Of a stretch of DNA of 5,064 bases, positions 1 through 5,064 are shown piece after piece; position 1 is the stretch's first letter, and each line of letters starts with the position of its first letter. The DNA is taken from NCBI GenBank assembly GCA_002403295.1, contig DHHN01000147.1:26051-31114 (forward strand). Direction: 5' to 3'. Source of the stretch: a bacterium UBP1_UBA4771. GTDB lineage: Bacteria; Krumholzibacteriota; Krumholzibacteriia; Krumholzibacteriales; Krumholzibacteriaceae. A model generated the notes under the pieces. That model was not told where the DNA came from and ran no database searches. It saw nothing but the letters and a program-made list of their open reading frames with translations. The position numbers and the translations under genes were made by a program.

Positions 1-24
1 CAAACATAAATAGTTGCATTGGTG

Positions 25-1419
25 CTACTTTTTTTCGCCGCGACGCGATCGTCCGTCGCCGTCGGGAAGGACGATATCGAGCAGCTTGAGCTTGCGGAAC
101 AACGTGGTCTTGTGGATGCCGAGCTCCCGGGCGGCCGCGGCGCGGTTGAAGCCGCTGCGGGCGAGCGCGCTCCGGATGGCCTGCGCCTCCACGGAGTCCC
201 GCACCGATCGGATACCGCCGGCGCCCTCCCGCGCTCTGGCGCGCGCCGTGAGCTCCTCGGGCAGGTGCTCGATGCCGATGTTCCCGCCGCCGCAATGTAT
301 GAAGGCGCGCTCGATCGCGTTCTCGAGCTCGCGGACGTTTCCCGGCCAATCGTGAGCCATGAGCAAGGAGAGGGCTCCCGGGGTGACGCCGGCGACCGAT
401 TTCCCCTGCAGGCGGTTCTGCCGCTCGACGAACTGCTCCACGAGGAGCGGGATGTCCTCCTTGCGCCGGCGCAGGGGCGGCAGCTCGACGCGGACGACGT
501 TGACGCGGTAGTAGAGGTCCTCCCGAAATGCGCCCGCGCGAACCCGCTCGGCGAGATCCCGATTGGTCGCGACGATGACCCTCGCGTCGGCGGTCTCCGA
601 TCGCGTCGAACCGAGCGGCTCGTAGATCCGGTCCTGCAGCACCCGCAGGAACCTCACCTGCAGCGCGGGACTCACCTCGCCGATCTCGTCGAGGAAGAGG
701 GTGCCCCCCTTGGCGAGCGCGAAGCGCCCGGGTTTGTCCTGCGAAGCGCCGGTGAAGGCGCCCCGCTTGTAGCCGAAGAGCTCCGATTCAAGGAGGGTGT
801 CGGGGAGCGCGCCGCAGTTCACCGCCACGAAGGGTCCCTTGCGCCGCGGACTGAGCTCGTGGATCGTTCGCGCCACGAGCTCCTTTCCCGTTCCCGTCTC
901 GCCGAGGACGAGCACCGTGCTGGGGCTCGCCGCCACCGCGGGCAGGGCCTCCAGCACGCGCTGCATGAGCGGGCTGTGGCTCGCGATATCGCCGACGCGA
1001 AATCGTCCTTCGAGCTCCCGGCGGAGCGCCTCGATATCGCTGAGATCGCGGAACGTTTCGGCGCCTCCCATGACCCGGCCGCGCGCGTCGCGCAGCACGG
1101 CCGTCGAGACGCTGATGGGAATGCGCTCGCCCCGGGCGTCGACGATGTAGCCGGAGCGCCCGATCACGGGCTTGCCCGTCTTCAGGGTGCGGCGCAGGGC
1201 GCACGCCGTTTCGCACATGCTCGATCGGAACACCTCGGAGCAGGGCTTCCCGATCGCCTCCGTGCGCGGTATGCCCGTGATCTTTTCCGCCGCCCGGTTG
1301 AACGACGTTATCCGCCAGCTCGCATCCACGGTGAACACGCCGTCGGAGATGCTCTCCAGAATCGCGTCGTTCGGGGCGGCGGGAGCCGGCGCCGGTTTCT
1401 TCATTCGTTTCGCGCTCAT
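25..1419 (-). CDS. PAS-domain sigma-54-dependent transcriptional activator (AAA+, Fis-type HTH)
   Basis: This 464-residue protein is a bacterial enhancer-binding protein: it binds DNA upstream of RpoN promoters and uses ATP hydrolysis to open the sigma-54 polymerase complex. An N-terminal PAS domain spans about residues 16-130. The AAA+ domain (about 142-385) is complete: Walker A GETGTGKE at 173-180, the sigma-54-contacting loop GAFTGA at 220-225, Walker B with D244-E245 in LFLDEIGE, sensor I near 281-288 (VIVATNRD), and WPGNVRELENA at 358-368. A Fis-type helix-turn-helix lies at about 412-446. There is no receiver domain, so control is probably by a signal sensed directly in the PAS domain rather than by phosphorylation. 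That PAS domain has C60, C69 and C73 (C-x8-C-x3-C), suggesting redox, metal or Fe-S sensing (inference). The ATG start has GGAAGG nine bases upstream. The class is certain; the regulon is unknown. Confidence 0.97.
   Translation of the reverse strand: MSAKRMKKPAPAPAAPNDAILESISDGVFTVDASWRITSFNRAAEKITGIPRTEAIGKPCSEVFRSSMCETACALRRTLKTGKPVIGRSGYIVDARGERIPISVSTAVLRDARGRVMGGAETFRDLSDIEALRRELEGRFRVGDIASHSPLMQRVLEALPAVAASPSTVLVLGETGTGKELVARTIHELSPRRKGPFVAVNCGALPDTLLESELFGYKRGAFTGASQDKPGRFALAKGGTLFLDEIGEVSPALQVRFLRVLQDRIYEPLGSTRSETADARVIVATNRDLAERVRAGAFREDLYYRVNVVRVELPPLRRRKEDIPLLVEQFVERQNRLQGKSVAGVTPGALSLLMAHDWPGNVRELENAIERAFIHCGGGNIGIEHLPEELTARARAREGAGGIRSVRDSVEAQAIRSALARSGFNRAAAARELGIHKTTLFRKLKLLDIVLPDGDGRSRRGEKK
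28..34 (-). other. A-AAA-AAG slippery heptamer before the activator stop
   Basis: The last three sense codons of the activator are GAA AAA AAG followed by TAG. In the reading frame this gives the heptamer A-AAA-AAG, the same sequence used for -1 frameshifting in E. coli dnaX. After a -1 slip the next codons read GTA GCA CCA ATG CAA and so on, with no stop before the window edge. I see no upstream Shine-Dalgarno-like stimulator, and a downstream stem-loop cannot be judged because only 24 bases remain. The heptamer is seen directly; its function is speculative. Confidence 0.3.
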
Positions 1420-1457
1420 ATGCGTTCGCCTTCCGCCAGCGAGGCTTCGCCGCTCAA

Positions 1458-1486
1458 AGCATAGACCGAAGGGGCGCTATTGCCAA
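1458..1486 (-). promoter_or_regulatory. Predicted sigma-70-type promoter of the activator gene
   Basis: On the minus strand TTGGCA (1486-1481) matches the -35 consensus at five of six bases. It is followed after exactly 17 bases by TATGCT (1463-1458), matching the -10 consensus at four of six. Transcription would start near 1451, leaving a leader of about 30 bases before the ATG at 1419. The location in the gap after the upstream gene's stop supports separate transcription of the activator. A promoter call from sequence alone is tentative. Confidence 0.5.
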
Positions 1487-1493
1487 GCGGCAA
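1480..1493. promoter_or_regulatory. Inverted repeat overlapping the activator -35 (possible operator)
   Basis: TTGCC-AAGC-GGCAA is a perfect 5-bp inverted repeat with a 4-base centre. It covers the predicted -35 hexamer of the activator promoter, where a bound protein would block polymerase. An autoregulatory or repressor site is possible. The arms are short enough to occur by chance in DNA this rich in G+C. Confidence 0.25.
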
Positions 1494-1507
1494 GCCGGCG
1501 GGCGGCG

Positions 1508-1532
1508 GATCGCTCGGGGATGCCCCGCGATC
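1508..1532 (-). terminator. Stem-loop after the radical SAM gene (possible terminator)
   Basis: On the minus strand, 23 bases past the radical SAM stop codon, GATCGC-GGGG pairs with CCCC-(GA)-GCGATC. This forms a 10-bp GC-rich stem with a two-base bulge and a CAT loop. No T-run follows, so it is not a canonical intrinsic terminator. It may slow or end transcription in a Rho-dependent way, or simply protect the 3' end of the bioY/radical SAM transcript. The activator's own promoter lies just beyond it. Confidence 0.4.
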
Positions 1533-1555
1533 GGGGGGAACGACGTTTCGGCGCC

Positions 1556-2308
1556 TCAGTACACGCTCGCGCGGATGCCCGCGGCGTCGAGCTTCCGGGC
1601 GATCGCCATGAGCTCCTGCTTCGCGAGCGGCCCGATCTCGCGCGACGGATAGCCGCGGTCGAGCGTGTAGATCTGCACCATCGACGGGGCGATGCGCCCG
1701 AGCGTCTCGATCCACGCGTCGACGTGGCCGGGGGATGCGTTTCCCGCCTCGCCGCCCGCGAAGAGCGCCTGGATCGTGACGTCGCGGAGACCGGCGAGCC
1801 CGTCGACGATATCGCCGTAGTTCACGCCCGCGCACGGCTGATTGAAGCGGCGAAACGTTTCCTCGGTCCCCGCGTCGAGCTTCATGATCCGCAGATCGAG
1901 ACGGGCGAGCGCGCCGCGCACGCGCGGATCGGATACGGTCGTCGAGTTGGAGAGAACGGCCGTGCGGGAAGCCGGAGAGAGCTTGTCGCGAAGTTCCCGC
2001 ACCCTTTCGACGATCGCGGGAAAATCGGGATGGAGCGTCGGCTCGCCGTTCCCCGAGAAGGTGATATAGGCGGGAGGCGAGTCGCCGAGAACGAGGGCGT
2101 TCCGCACGGCCTCGACGATCTTTTCGGCGGACGGAAGCTCCGCCGCGCCCGGCTCGAGTCCGTGCGCGCCCGTCCATCCGTACTGGCAGTAGAGGCAATT
2201 CAGGGCGCAATACTTCACCTTCGCGGGCAGCACGTTCACGCCGAGCGAGCGCCCGAGACGCCGCGAATGCACCGGCCCGTAGATGATTCCCTTCTGAAGC
2301 TCGAGCAC
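1556..2308 (-). CDS. Radical SAM protein, COG0731 type
   Basis: This 250-residue protein is expected to bind a [4Fe-4S] cluster and cleave S-adenosylmethionine to form a 5'-deoxyadenosyl radical. The cluster-binding CxxxCxxC motif is C34-x3-C38-x2-C41 within YCALNCLYCQYG. It is preceded by the family's characteristic GPVHSRRLGRSLGVN (11-25) and followed by the SAM-contacting glycine motif FSGNGEPTLHP (84-94). The C-terminal VQIYTLDRGYP segment is also typical of COG0731 proteins, which resemble the radical SAM core of the wyosine enzyme TYW1; most bacterial members have no assigned substrate. The length is normal for a core-only member, with no extra Fe-S or C-terminal domain. The start is GTG at 2308, supported by AAGGTGA (2319-2313) four bases upstream. 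It follows bioY by 79 bases with no clear terminator or promoter between, so it is probably cotranscribed. Family certain, substrate unknown. Confidence 0.93.
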   Translation of the reverse strand: MLELQKGIIYGPVHSRRLGRSLGVNVLPAKVKYCALNCLYCQYGWTGAHGLEPGAAELPSAEKIVEAVRNALVLGDSPPAYITFSGNGEPTLHPDFPAIVERVRELRDKLSPASRTAVLSNSTTVSDPRVRGALARLDLRIMKLDAGTEETFRRFNQPCAGVNYGDIVDGLAGLRDVTIQALFAGGEAGNASPGHVDAWIETLGRIAPSMVQIYTLDRGYPSREIGPLAKQELMAIARKLDAAGIRASVY

Positions 2309-2387
2309 CGTGTCACCTTTCCCGCGGCTTTCGGCGAAGAATGCGCGAAATGCCGGCTCATGTCGGCGGAGAATCCCGTCACGCGCC

Positions 2388-2948
2388 CTATCGCGCGGCG
2401 ACGAGAGAGGCGAGGGCCGCCTTGAGGAGCTCTCCCGCGGCGAAGGGGAGCGCGCCGAGGGCGATCGCGCCGCGGAGCGAAACGCCCGGGAAGAGCGCGA
2501 GACAGACCGCGCCCGCCAGCAGTATGACGCCGTTTCCCGCGAGCGCCGCGAGGGCGACGGCCCCGCGTCCCCGGCCGAGCCTCGCCGCGAGGACGCCCGA
2601 AACGAGCGCCGCGGCCGGGAAGGCGGCGAGGTATCCCCCCGTCGGGCCGAGCAGCGCCCAGGGGCCGAAGGCGAATCCGGCGAAGACGGGCGCGCCGGCG
2701 AGCCCCGCGCCGAGGTAGGCGATCATGGCGATGAAGCCGTCGCGGGGGCCGAGCACGATCCCCGCGAGCGCCACGAAGAGGGTCTGAAGGGTAAGCGGCA
2801 CCGGGGTGAACGGAAGCCGCACGGCGAGCTGGGCGCCGGCCGCGGTGAACGCCGCGAAGGCGAGGATCCTGAGGGCCCGGCGCGCCGCTTCGGGAACGGC
2901 GGTCATGCCTATGGAAATCCCGTCGGTTTGAATCACTTTCGAATGCAC
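2388..2948 (-). CDS. bioY: BioY, biotin-binding S component of an ECF transporter
   Basis: BioY is an integral inner-membrane protein that captures biotin and, with the EcfT/ATPase module, imports it. The 186-residue product is almost wholly hydrophobic, with about six predicted membrane segments. It shows BioY signatures: FTPVPLTLQT (47-56), GAPVFAGF (85-92), GPTGGYL (101-107), and a C-terminal PFAAGELLK (168-176). I chose the GTG start at 2948 because AAGGAG (2959-2954) lies five bases upstream and the resulting length suits the family. The frame stays open to an ATG at 3038, but that codon overlaps the predicted -35 and has no ribosome binding site. A second internal ATG at 2906 has only a weak site. 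No bioM/bioN or ecfA/ecfT gene is in the window, so it either shares an energising module encoded elsewhere or acts alone. It begins a likely operon with the radical SAM gene. Confidence 0.93.
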   Translation of the reverse strand: MHSKVIQTDGISIGMTAVPEAARRALRILAFAAFTAAGAQLAVRLPFTPVPLTLQTLFVALAGIVLGPRDGFIAMIAYLGAGLAGAPVFAGFAFGPWALLGPTGGYLAAFPAAALVSGVLAARLGRGRGAVALAALAGNGVILLAGAVCLALFPGVSLRGAIALGALPFAAGELLKAALASLVAAR

Positions 2949-2953
2949 GCGAG

Positions 2954-2959
2954 CTCCTT
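2954..2959 (-). promoter_or_regulatory. Ribosome binding site that decides the bioY start
   Basis: AAGGAG on the minus strand is a full Shine-Dalgarno match, five bases before the GTG at 2948. Neither the upstream ATG (3038) nor the downstream ATG (2906) of the same frame has comparable support, so this site is the main reason for the GTG start call. Confidence 0.75.
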
Positions 2960-3013
2960 CCGTCGAAACGGGCCGTGCCGGTATGAATCGCGCAGCCGCA
3001 ATGGGTATGGTGA

Positions 3014-3043
3014 AAGATACCTCGTTCGAGGCCCCCATTTCAA
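3014..3043 (-). promoter_or_regulatory. Predicted sigma-70-type promoter of bioY
   Basis: On the minus strand TTGAAA (3043-3038, five of six to consensus) is followed after 18 bases by TATCTT (3019-3014, four of six). Transcription would begin near 3007, giving a leader of about 58 bases before the GTG at 2948. It lies immediately past the putative terminator of the upstream gene, as expected for a new transcription unit. No BirA-type (TTGTAAAC...GTTTACAA) or BioR-type operator was recognised. Confidence 0.5.
3020..3031. promoter_or_regulatory. Palindrome in the bioY promoter spacer (possible operator)
   Basis: CCTCG-TT-CGAGG has perfect 5-bp arms around a two-base centre and sits exactly between the predicted -35 and -10 of bioY, where a dimeric repressor would occlude the promoter. 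The sequence does not match a biotin-regulator motif I know. A second weaker inverted repeat, GGTAT...ATACC (3004-3008 and 3017-3021), overlaps the -10. Confidence 0.35.
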
Positions 3044-3057
3044 GCGAAAGAATGCCC

Positions 3058-3086
3058 CCGTGAACGCCCCTTCGGCTAGTTCACGG
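3058..3086 (-). terminator. Stem-loop spanning the stop codon of the 206-residue gene (putative terminator)
   Basis: CCGTGAAC (3058-3065) and GTTCACGG (3079-3086) are perfect 8-bp inverted repeats with a 13-base loop; GCC/GGC within the loop can extend pairing. On the minus strand the first arm contains the final GTG AAC codons and the TAG stop lies in the loop, so a terminating ribosome would compete with hairpin formation. Downstream comes GGGCATTCTTTCGC, which is T-containing but not a true T-run. It probably separates the upstream two-gene unit from bioY, though termination efficiency is uncertain. Confidence 0.5.
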
Positions 3087-3696
3087 ACGGCCCGCCCGCG
3101 GGGCTCCCGCCCTCCCCCGCCGAAACGTTCCCCAGATAGTAGTTCGCCGTGACGCCGAGCTGGGCGCGGATCCTCGCGATGTCGCCCGGGCCGGCCCGCT
3201 CGGTATCGTATTCGGCGCGAACGGCGGCGAGCACCGAAACGAACTCGAAGAGAAAAAGCCGCAGCGTCATGAGGTAGCGATAGTTGAATTCGAGCTTTTC
3301 GATGTATCCGGCGCCGCCCGCCTCCCGGCCCTCCGCGAGGGCGCGGAACGCGGGCTCCTCGCGCGATGCGAACGAGCGCTCGTGGCGCGCGTTCGTCGAC
3401 TCCCGCGCGCGTTTCTCCATCTCGGCGAGAATCGCCGCGATCCTGTTCCCGTCGAGATCCGCGCCGGGAGCGAGGAGGCGCTCGACGAACGAGAGCGACT
3501 CCTCGATGAGACCGTCGAGGTACACGATGTTCTTCTCGAGCGTGAGCGTGTAGCCCGCCGCGTCGGAGCGATCGCGCTTGCCCCAGAGAAGGATGTCGAA
3601 GTTGCGGCTGAAATCCGCGGGCGCCGGATAGCTCCGCGAGAGGTGTTTCGAGAAGGTCGCGACGATCTCGTCGAGCGTCGCGCGTTTTCGAGCCAT
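3076..3696 (-). CDS. Hypothetical protein, mostly alpha-helical
   Basis: I do not recognise this 206-residue protein. It looks soluble and helical. The N-terminus is basic (ARKRATLDEIV), followed by a segment with aromatic residues and W38 (FSRNFDILLWGKRDRS, 29-44), an amphipathic helix with acidic residues (about 54-75), and a charged helix (about 84-107). A strongly hydrophobic helix lies at about 139-160 (YRYLMTLRLFLFEFVSVLAA) and could be a buried core helix or a single membrane-associated segment. The C-terminal tail (193-206) is Gly/Ser/Pro-rich and probably disordered. There is no signal peptide, catalytic motif or cysteine. The ATG is preceded by GGGAAGGGTG at good spacing, and the gene starts 16 bases after the stop of the 447-residue gene, so the two are probably translated from one transcript and may act together. 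The coding call is supported by composition, spacing and ribosome binding site. Confidence 0.8.
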   Translation of the reverse strand: MARKRATLDEIVATFSKHLSRSYPAPADFSRNFDILLWGKRDRSDAAGYTLTLEKNIVYLDGLIEESLSFVERLLAPGADLDGNRIAAILAEMEKRARESTNARHERSFASREEPAFRALAEGREAGGAGYIEKLEFNYRYLMTLRLFLFEFVSVLAAVRAEYDTERAGPGDIARIRAQLGVTANYYLGNVSAGEGGSPAGGPSVN

Positions 3697-3712
3697 GGCG
3701 GCACCCTTCCCG

Positions 3713-5056
3713 CTACTCGACCGTCGCCGAGGCCTCGACGGCGCCGCGCGATCCGGGACGAAACGCGCCGATCCCGCCCGCGGCGAAGCTCCCGTCCGCG
3801 CCGACGGCGATGAAGGCCCCGGGGAGCGCCTCGATGGCGCGGGCGCCGAACGGGAGCCAGCCCGCTTCGAGAATGCGGAACGAGCCGAGCGGGCCGGCGG
3901 CGATCCGCAGCACCGTCCCGTCCTCGAGCTGCGCGACGACGCTCGACCGCGCCGTCGAGGCGCGAATCACCCGCCCGGCGAGGACGCCGCGGCGGATCTC
4001 GGCCTTCGTCGAGGGGTCGAAAAACACGAGCGTGTCGCCGGCGAGCGCACCGCCCCGGCACAGGAGCGCGAGGACGCCGTCGAGCGCGCCGACGACGCGT
4101 CGATCGCCCCGGCGCACGGGGGGTTTCTCGAGGAGCGCGAACCGCGAGGAGGCCGAGGCGTCGAAGATCATGAGGCCCTTGTCCTCCGAGAATACGTGTA
4201 TCCGCCCGCCCGAGACCGCCGCGTCGCCGAAGCCGCGGGTGAGCTTCGTTCCGGAGACCCCCGCGCGCGCGCCGTCGCCGAAAAAATGCCCGAAACCGTT
4301 TTCGGTGAGGGCATAGATCCCGTCCGCGACCGAAAAGACGCGCCGTATGCCCCGGGCGAACGCCCGATCGTCCGCGATGGCCGGATCATCGCCGCAATCG
4401 AGCACGAGCACCCGCGATTTCGAGGTGAAGTTGAGCGCGACGGCCGCGCGGCCGCCGCGGCGCGAGACGTCCGCGATCTCCGCCGATTTCGCCGCGATCT
4501 CGGCGACGCGCGCGGAGCGCGCGTGCGGACCGTCGAGAAGCGCCCGGACGCTCGCGCACCGAAGGCCGCTTCGCGCGCCTTCGCGGACGAGCGAGAAGAG
4601 AAATCCGTCTTCCCGATCCCCGCGGGGAGCGGCCCCGGCCGTATCTCCCGCGCCGCCGCGCTCCGGGGCGGCGGGCTCCTCCTCGCGGCAGAATTCGAAA
4701 TCGTATCCGGCGATCCTATCGGGAGTCTCTATCGGCGCGCAGGCCGTGACGAGCATCTCGCCCGCGAGCGCGCCCGCGCCGGACGGGGCCTCGAAGTAGA
4801 GCCAGCCGCGGCGTTCCACTCCCGGCTCGAGGCGGATCGGAGCGAGGAGGCCGCTCGGAAGCGGCGGATGGAGGGAGCGCCCGAAGAGAGGCCGGTAGAA
4901 TCTTCCGACGCTCGCTTCCTTGTAGAGCGTGTAGACGCCGAAGGGCGGGAGAAGCGGGCTCGCGACGAGCTCGAAAGCGCCGGGATGGCGGTAGTTTCTC
5001 GATCGACGGGCGCCCGCGAGGATCGCCGTCACTTCTCCGGGGTGGAGCGGCGCCAT
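3713..5056 (-). CDS. Hypothetical protein with beta-propeller-like C-terminal region
   Basis: The function of this 447-residue protein is not recognised. Residues 1-120 look like a compact beta-rich domain; the stretch LEPGVERRGWLYFEAP (76-91) resembles strand patterns of small Ig-like domains, but this is weak. Residues 124-150 form an Ala/Gly/Glu/Pro-rich linker. From about 150 to 430 there are successive short beta segments of the kind seen in propeller blades, for example RVFSVADGIYALTENG, RIHVFSEDKGLMIFD, DTLVFFDPSTKAEI and SVVAQLEDGTVLRI. No catalytic motif is visible. The N-terminus in this window has no signal peptide, so the protein looks cytoplasmic unless translation begins upstream: the frame stays open to the window edge, 8 bases beyond the ATG, and no clear ribosome binding site is visible. 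It is followed after 16 bases by the 206-residue gene. Coding status likely; start uncertain. Confidence 0.75.
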   Translation of the reverse strand: MAPLHPGEVTAILAGARRSRNYRHPGAFELVASPLLPPFGVYTLYKEASVGRFYRPLFGRSLHPPLPSGLLAPIRLEPGVERRGWLYFEAPSGAGALAGEMLVTACAPIETPDRIAGYDFEFCREEEPAAPERGGAGDTAGAAPRGDREDGFLFSLVREGARSGLRCASVRALLDGPHARSARVAEIAAKSAEIADVSRRGGRAAVALNFTSKSRVLVLDCGDDPAIADDRAFARGIRRVFSVADGIYALTENGFGHFFGDGARAGVSGTKLTRGFGDAAVSGGRIHVFSEDKGLMIFDASASSRFALLEKPPVRRGDRRVVGALDGVLALLCRGGALAGDTLVFFDPSTKAEIRRGVLAGRVIRASTARSSVVAQLEDGTVLRIAAGPLGSFRILEAGWLPFGARAIEALPGAFIAVGADGSFAAGGIGAFRPGSRGAVEASATVE

Positions 5057-5064
5057 CGTATCCG

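Noticed and set aside
1..36. Plus-strand intrinsic terminator using the run of seven T
   Set aside because: Only a three-base stem (GCA/TGC) precedes the T-run, and the T-run is the complement of the activator's last lysine codons.
19..1464. A 481-codon open frame on the plus strand lying opposite the activator gene
   Set aside because: It is antisense to a gene with every sigma-54 activator motif intact. Its translation is rich in Arg, Ala, Glu and Asp with no recognisable domain, as expected from the complement of G+C-rich codons.
1054..1557. Direct repeat of the 14 bases cgtttcggcgcctc at 1054-1067 and 1544-1557
   Set aside because: One copy is inside conserved coding sequence and the other covers a stop region; with only two short copies in G+C-rich DNA, chance is sufficient.
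1852..1861. Perfect palindrome gaaacgtttc
   Set aside because: It lies inside the radical SAM coding sequence, is only 10 bases long, and has no nearby promoter.
1172..2425. A 417-codon open frame on the plus strand across the activator promoter and radical SAM gene
   Set aside because: It runs across two real genes and their intergenic region, has a compositionally biased Arg-rich product and no domain, so it is a shadow frame.
2961..2979. Possible sigma-54 promoter (GGCACG followed by GTTT) upstream of bioY
   Set aside because: The invariant GC of the -12 element is missing (TT at that place), and transcription would start at the ribosome binding site.
3267..4061. A 264-codon minus-strand frame overlapping both unknown genes
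   Set aside because: It is an Arg-rich alternative frame. The two chosen frames have normal composition, tight spacing and a ribosome binding site between them.

Overview
The window is very G+C-rich (about two thirds or more by eye) and holds five protein-coding genes, all on the minus strand, packed with short gaps. Reading in the direction of transcription (from high to low coordinates) the order is: a 447-residue protein of unknown function with a beta-propeller-like C-terminal part; a 206-residue mostly helical protein of unknown function; BioY, the substrate-binding membrane component of a biotin uptake transporter; a radical SAM protein of the COG0731 type; and a PAS-AAA+-Fis sigma-54-dependent transcriptional activator. 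The sigma-54 activator points to a Gram-negative-type bacterium that uses RpoN. A deltaproteobacterial, spirochaete or similar high-GC lineage would fit, but nothing here fixes the taxon.

The signals suggest three transcription units. Unit 1 (5056 down to 3076) contains the two unknown genes, 16 bases apart, and ends in an 8-bp perfect inverted repeat that includes the last codons and stop of the second gene. Unit 2 (2948 down to 1556) is bioY followed after 79 bases by the radical SAM gene. It has a good -35/-10 pair at 3043-3014 whose spacer carries a near-perfect palindrome, and a strong ribosome binding site that favours a GTG start for bioY at 2948, 90 bases inside the longest open frame. 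Unit 3 (1419 down to 25) is the activator gene, with its own -35/-10 pair at 1486-1458, an inverted repeat over the -35, and a stem-loop between it and the radical SAM stop.

The genes do not form an obvious single pathway. BioY imports biotin but needs ATPase and EcfT partners that are not encoded here. The radical SAM enzyme's substrate cannot be read from sequence. The activator is of the orphan PAS-sensing type (no receiver domain), and its PAS domain has a C-x8-C-x3-C cysteine motif that suggests redox or metal sensing. No sigma-54 promoter was found in the window, so its targets probably lie elsewhere.

No mobile element, CRISPR array, tRNA or rRNA was seen, and no gene-free stretch exceeds 300 bases. 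I found no convincing new multi-gene system. The most interesting points are the cysteine-bearing PAS domain, a dnaX-like A-AAA-AAG slippery heptamer directly before the activator's stop codon, the operator-like palindrome in the bioY promoter, and the unknown two-gene unit.
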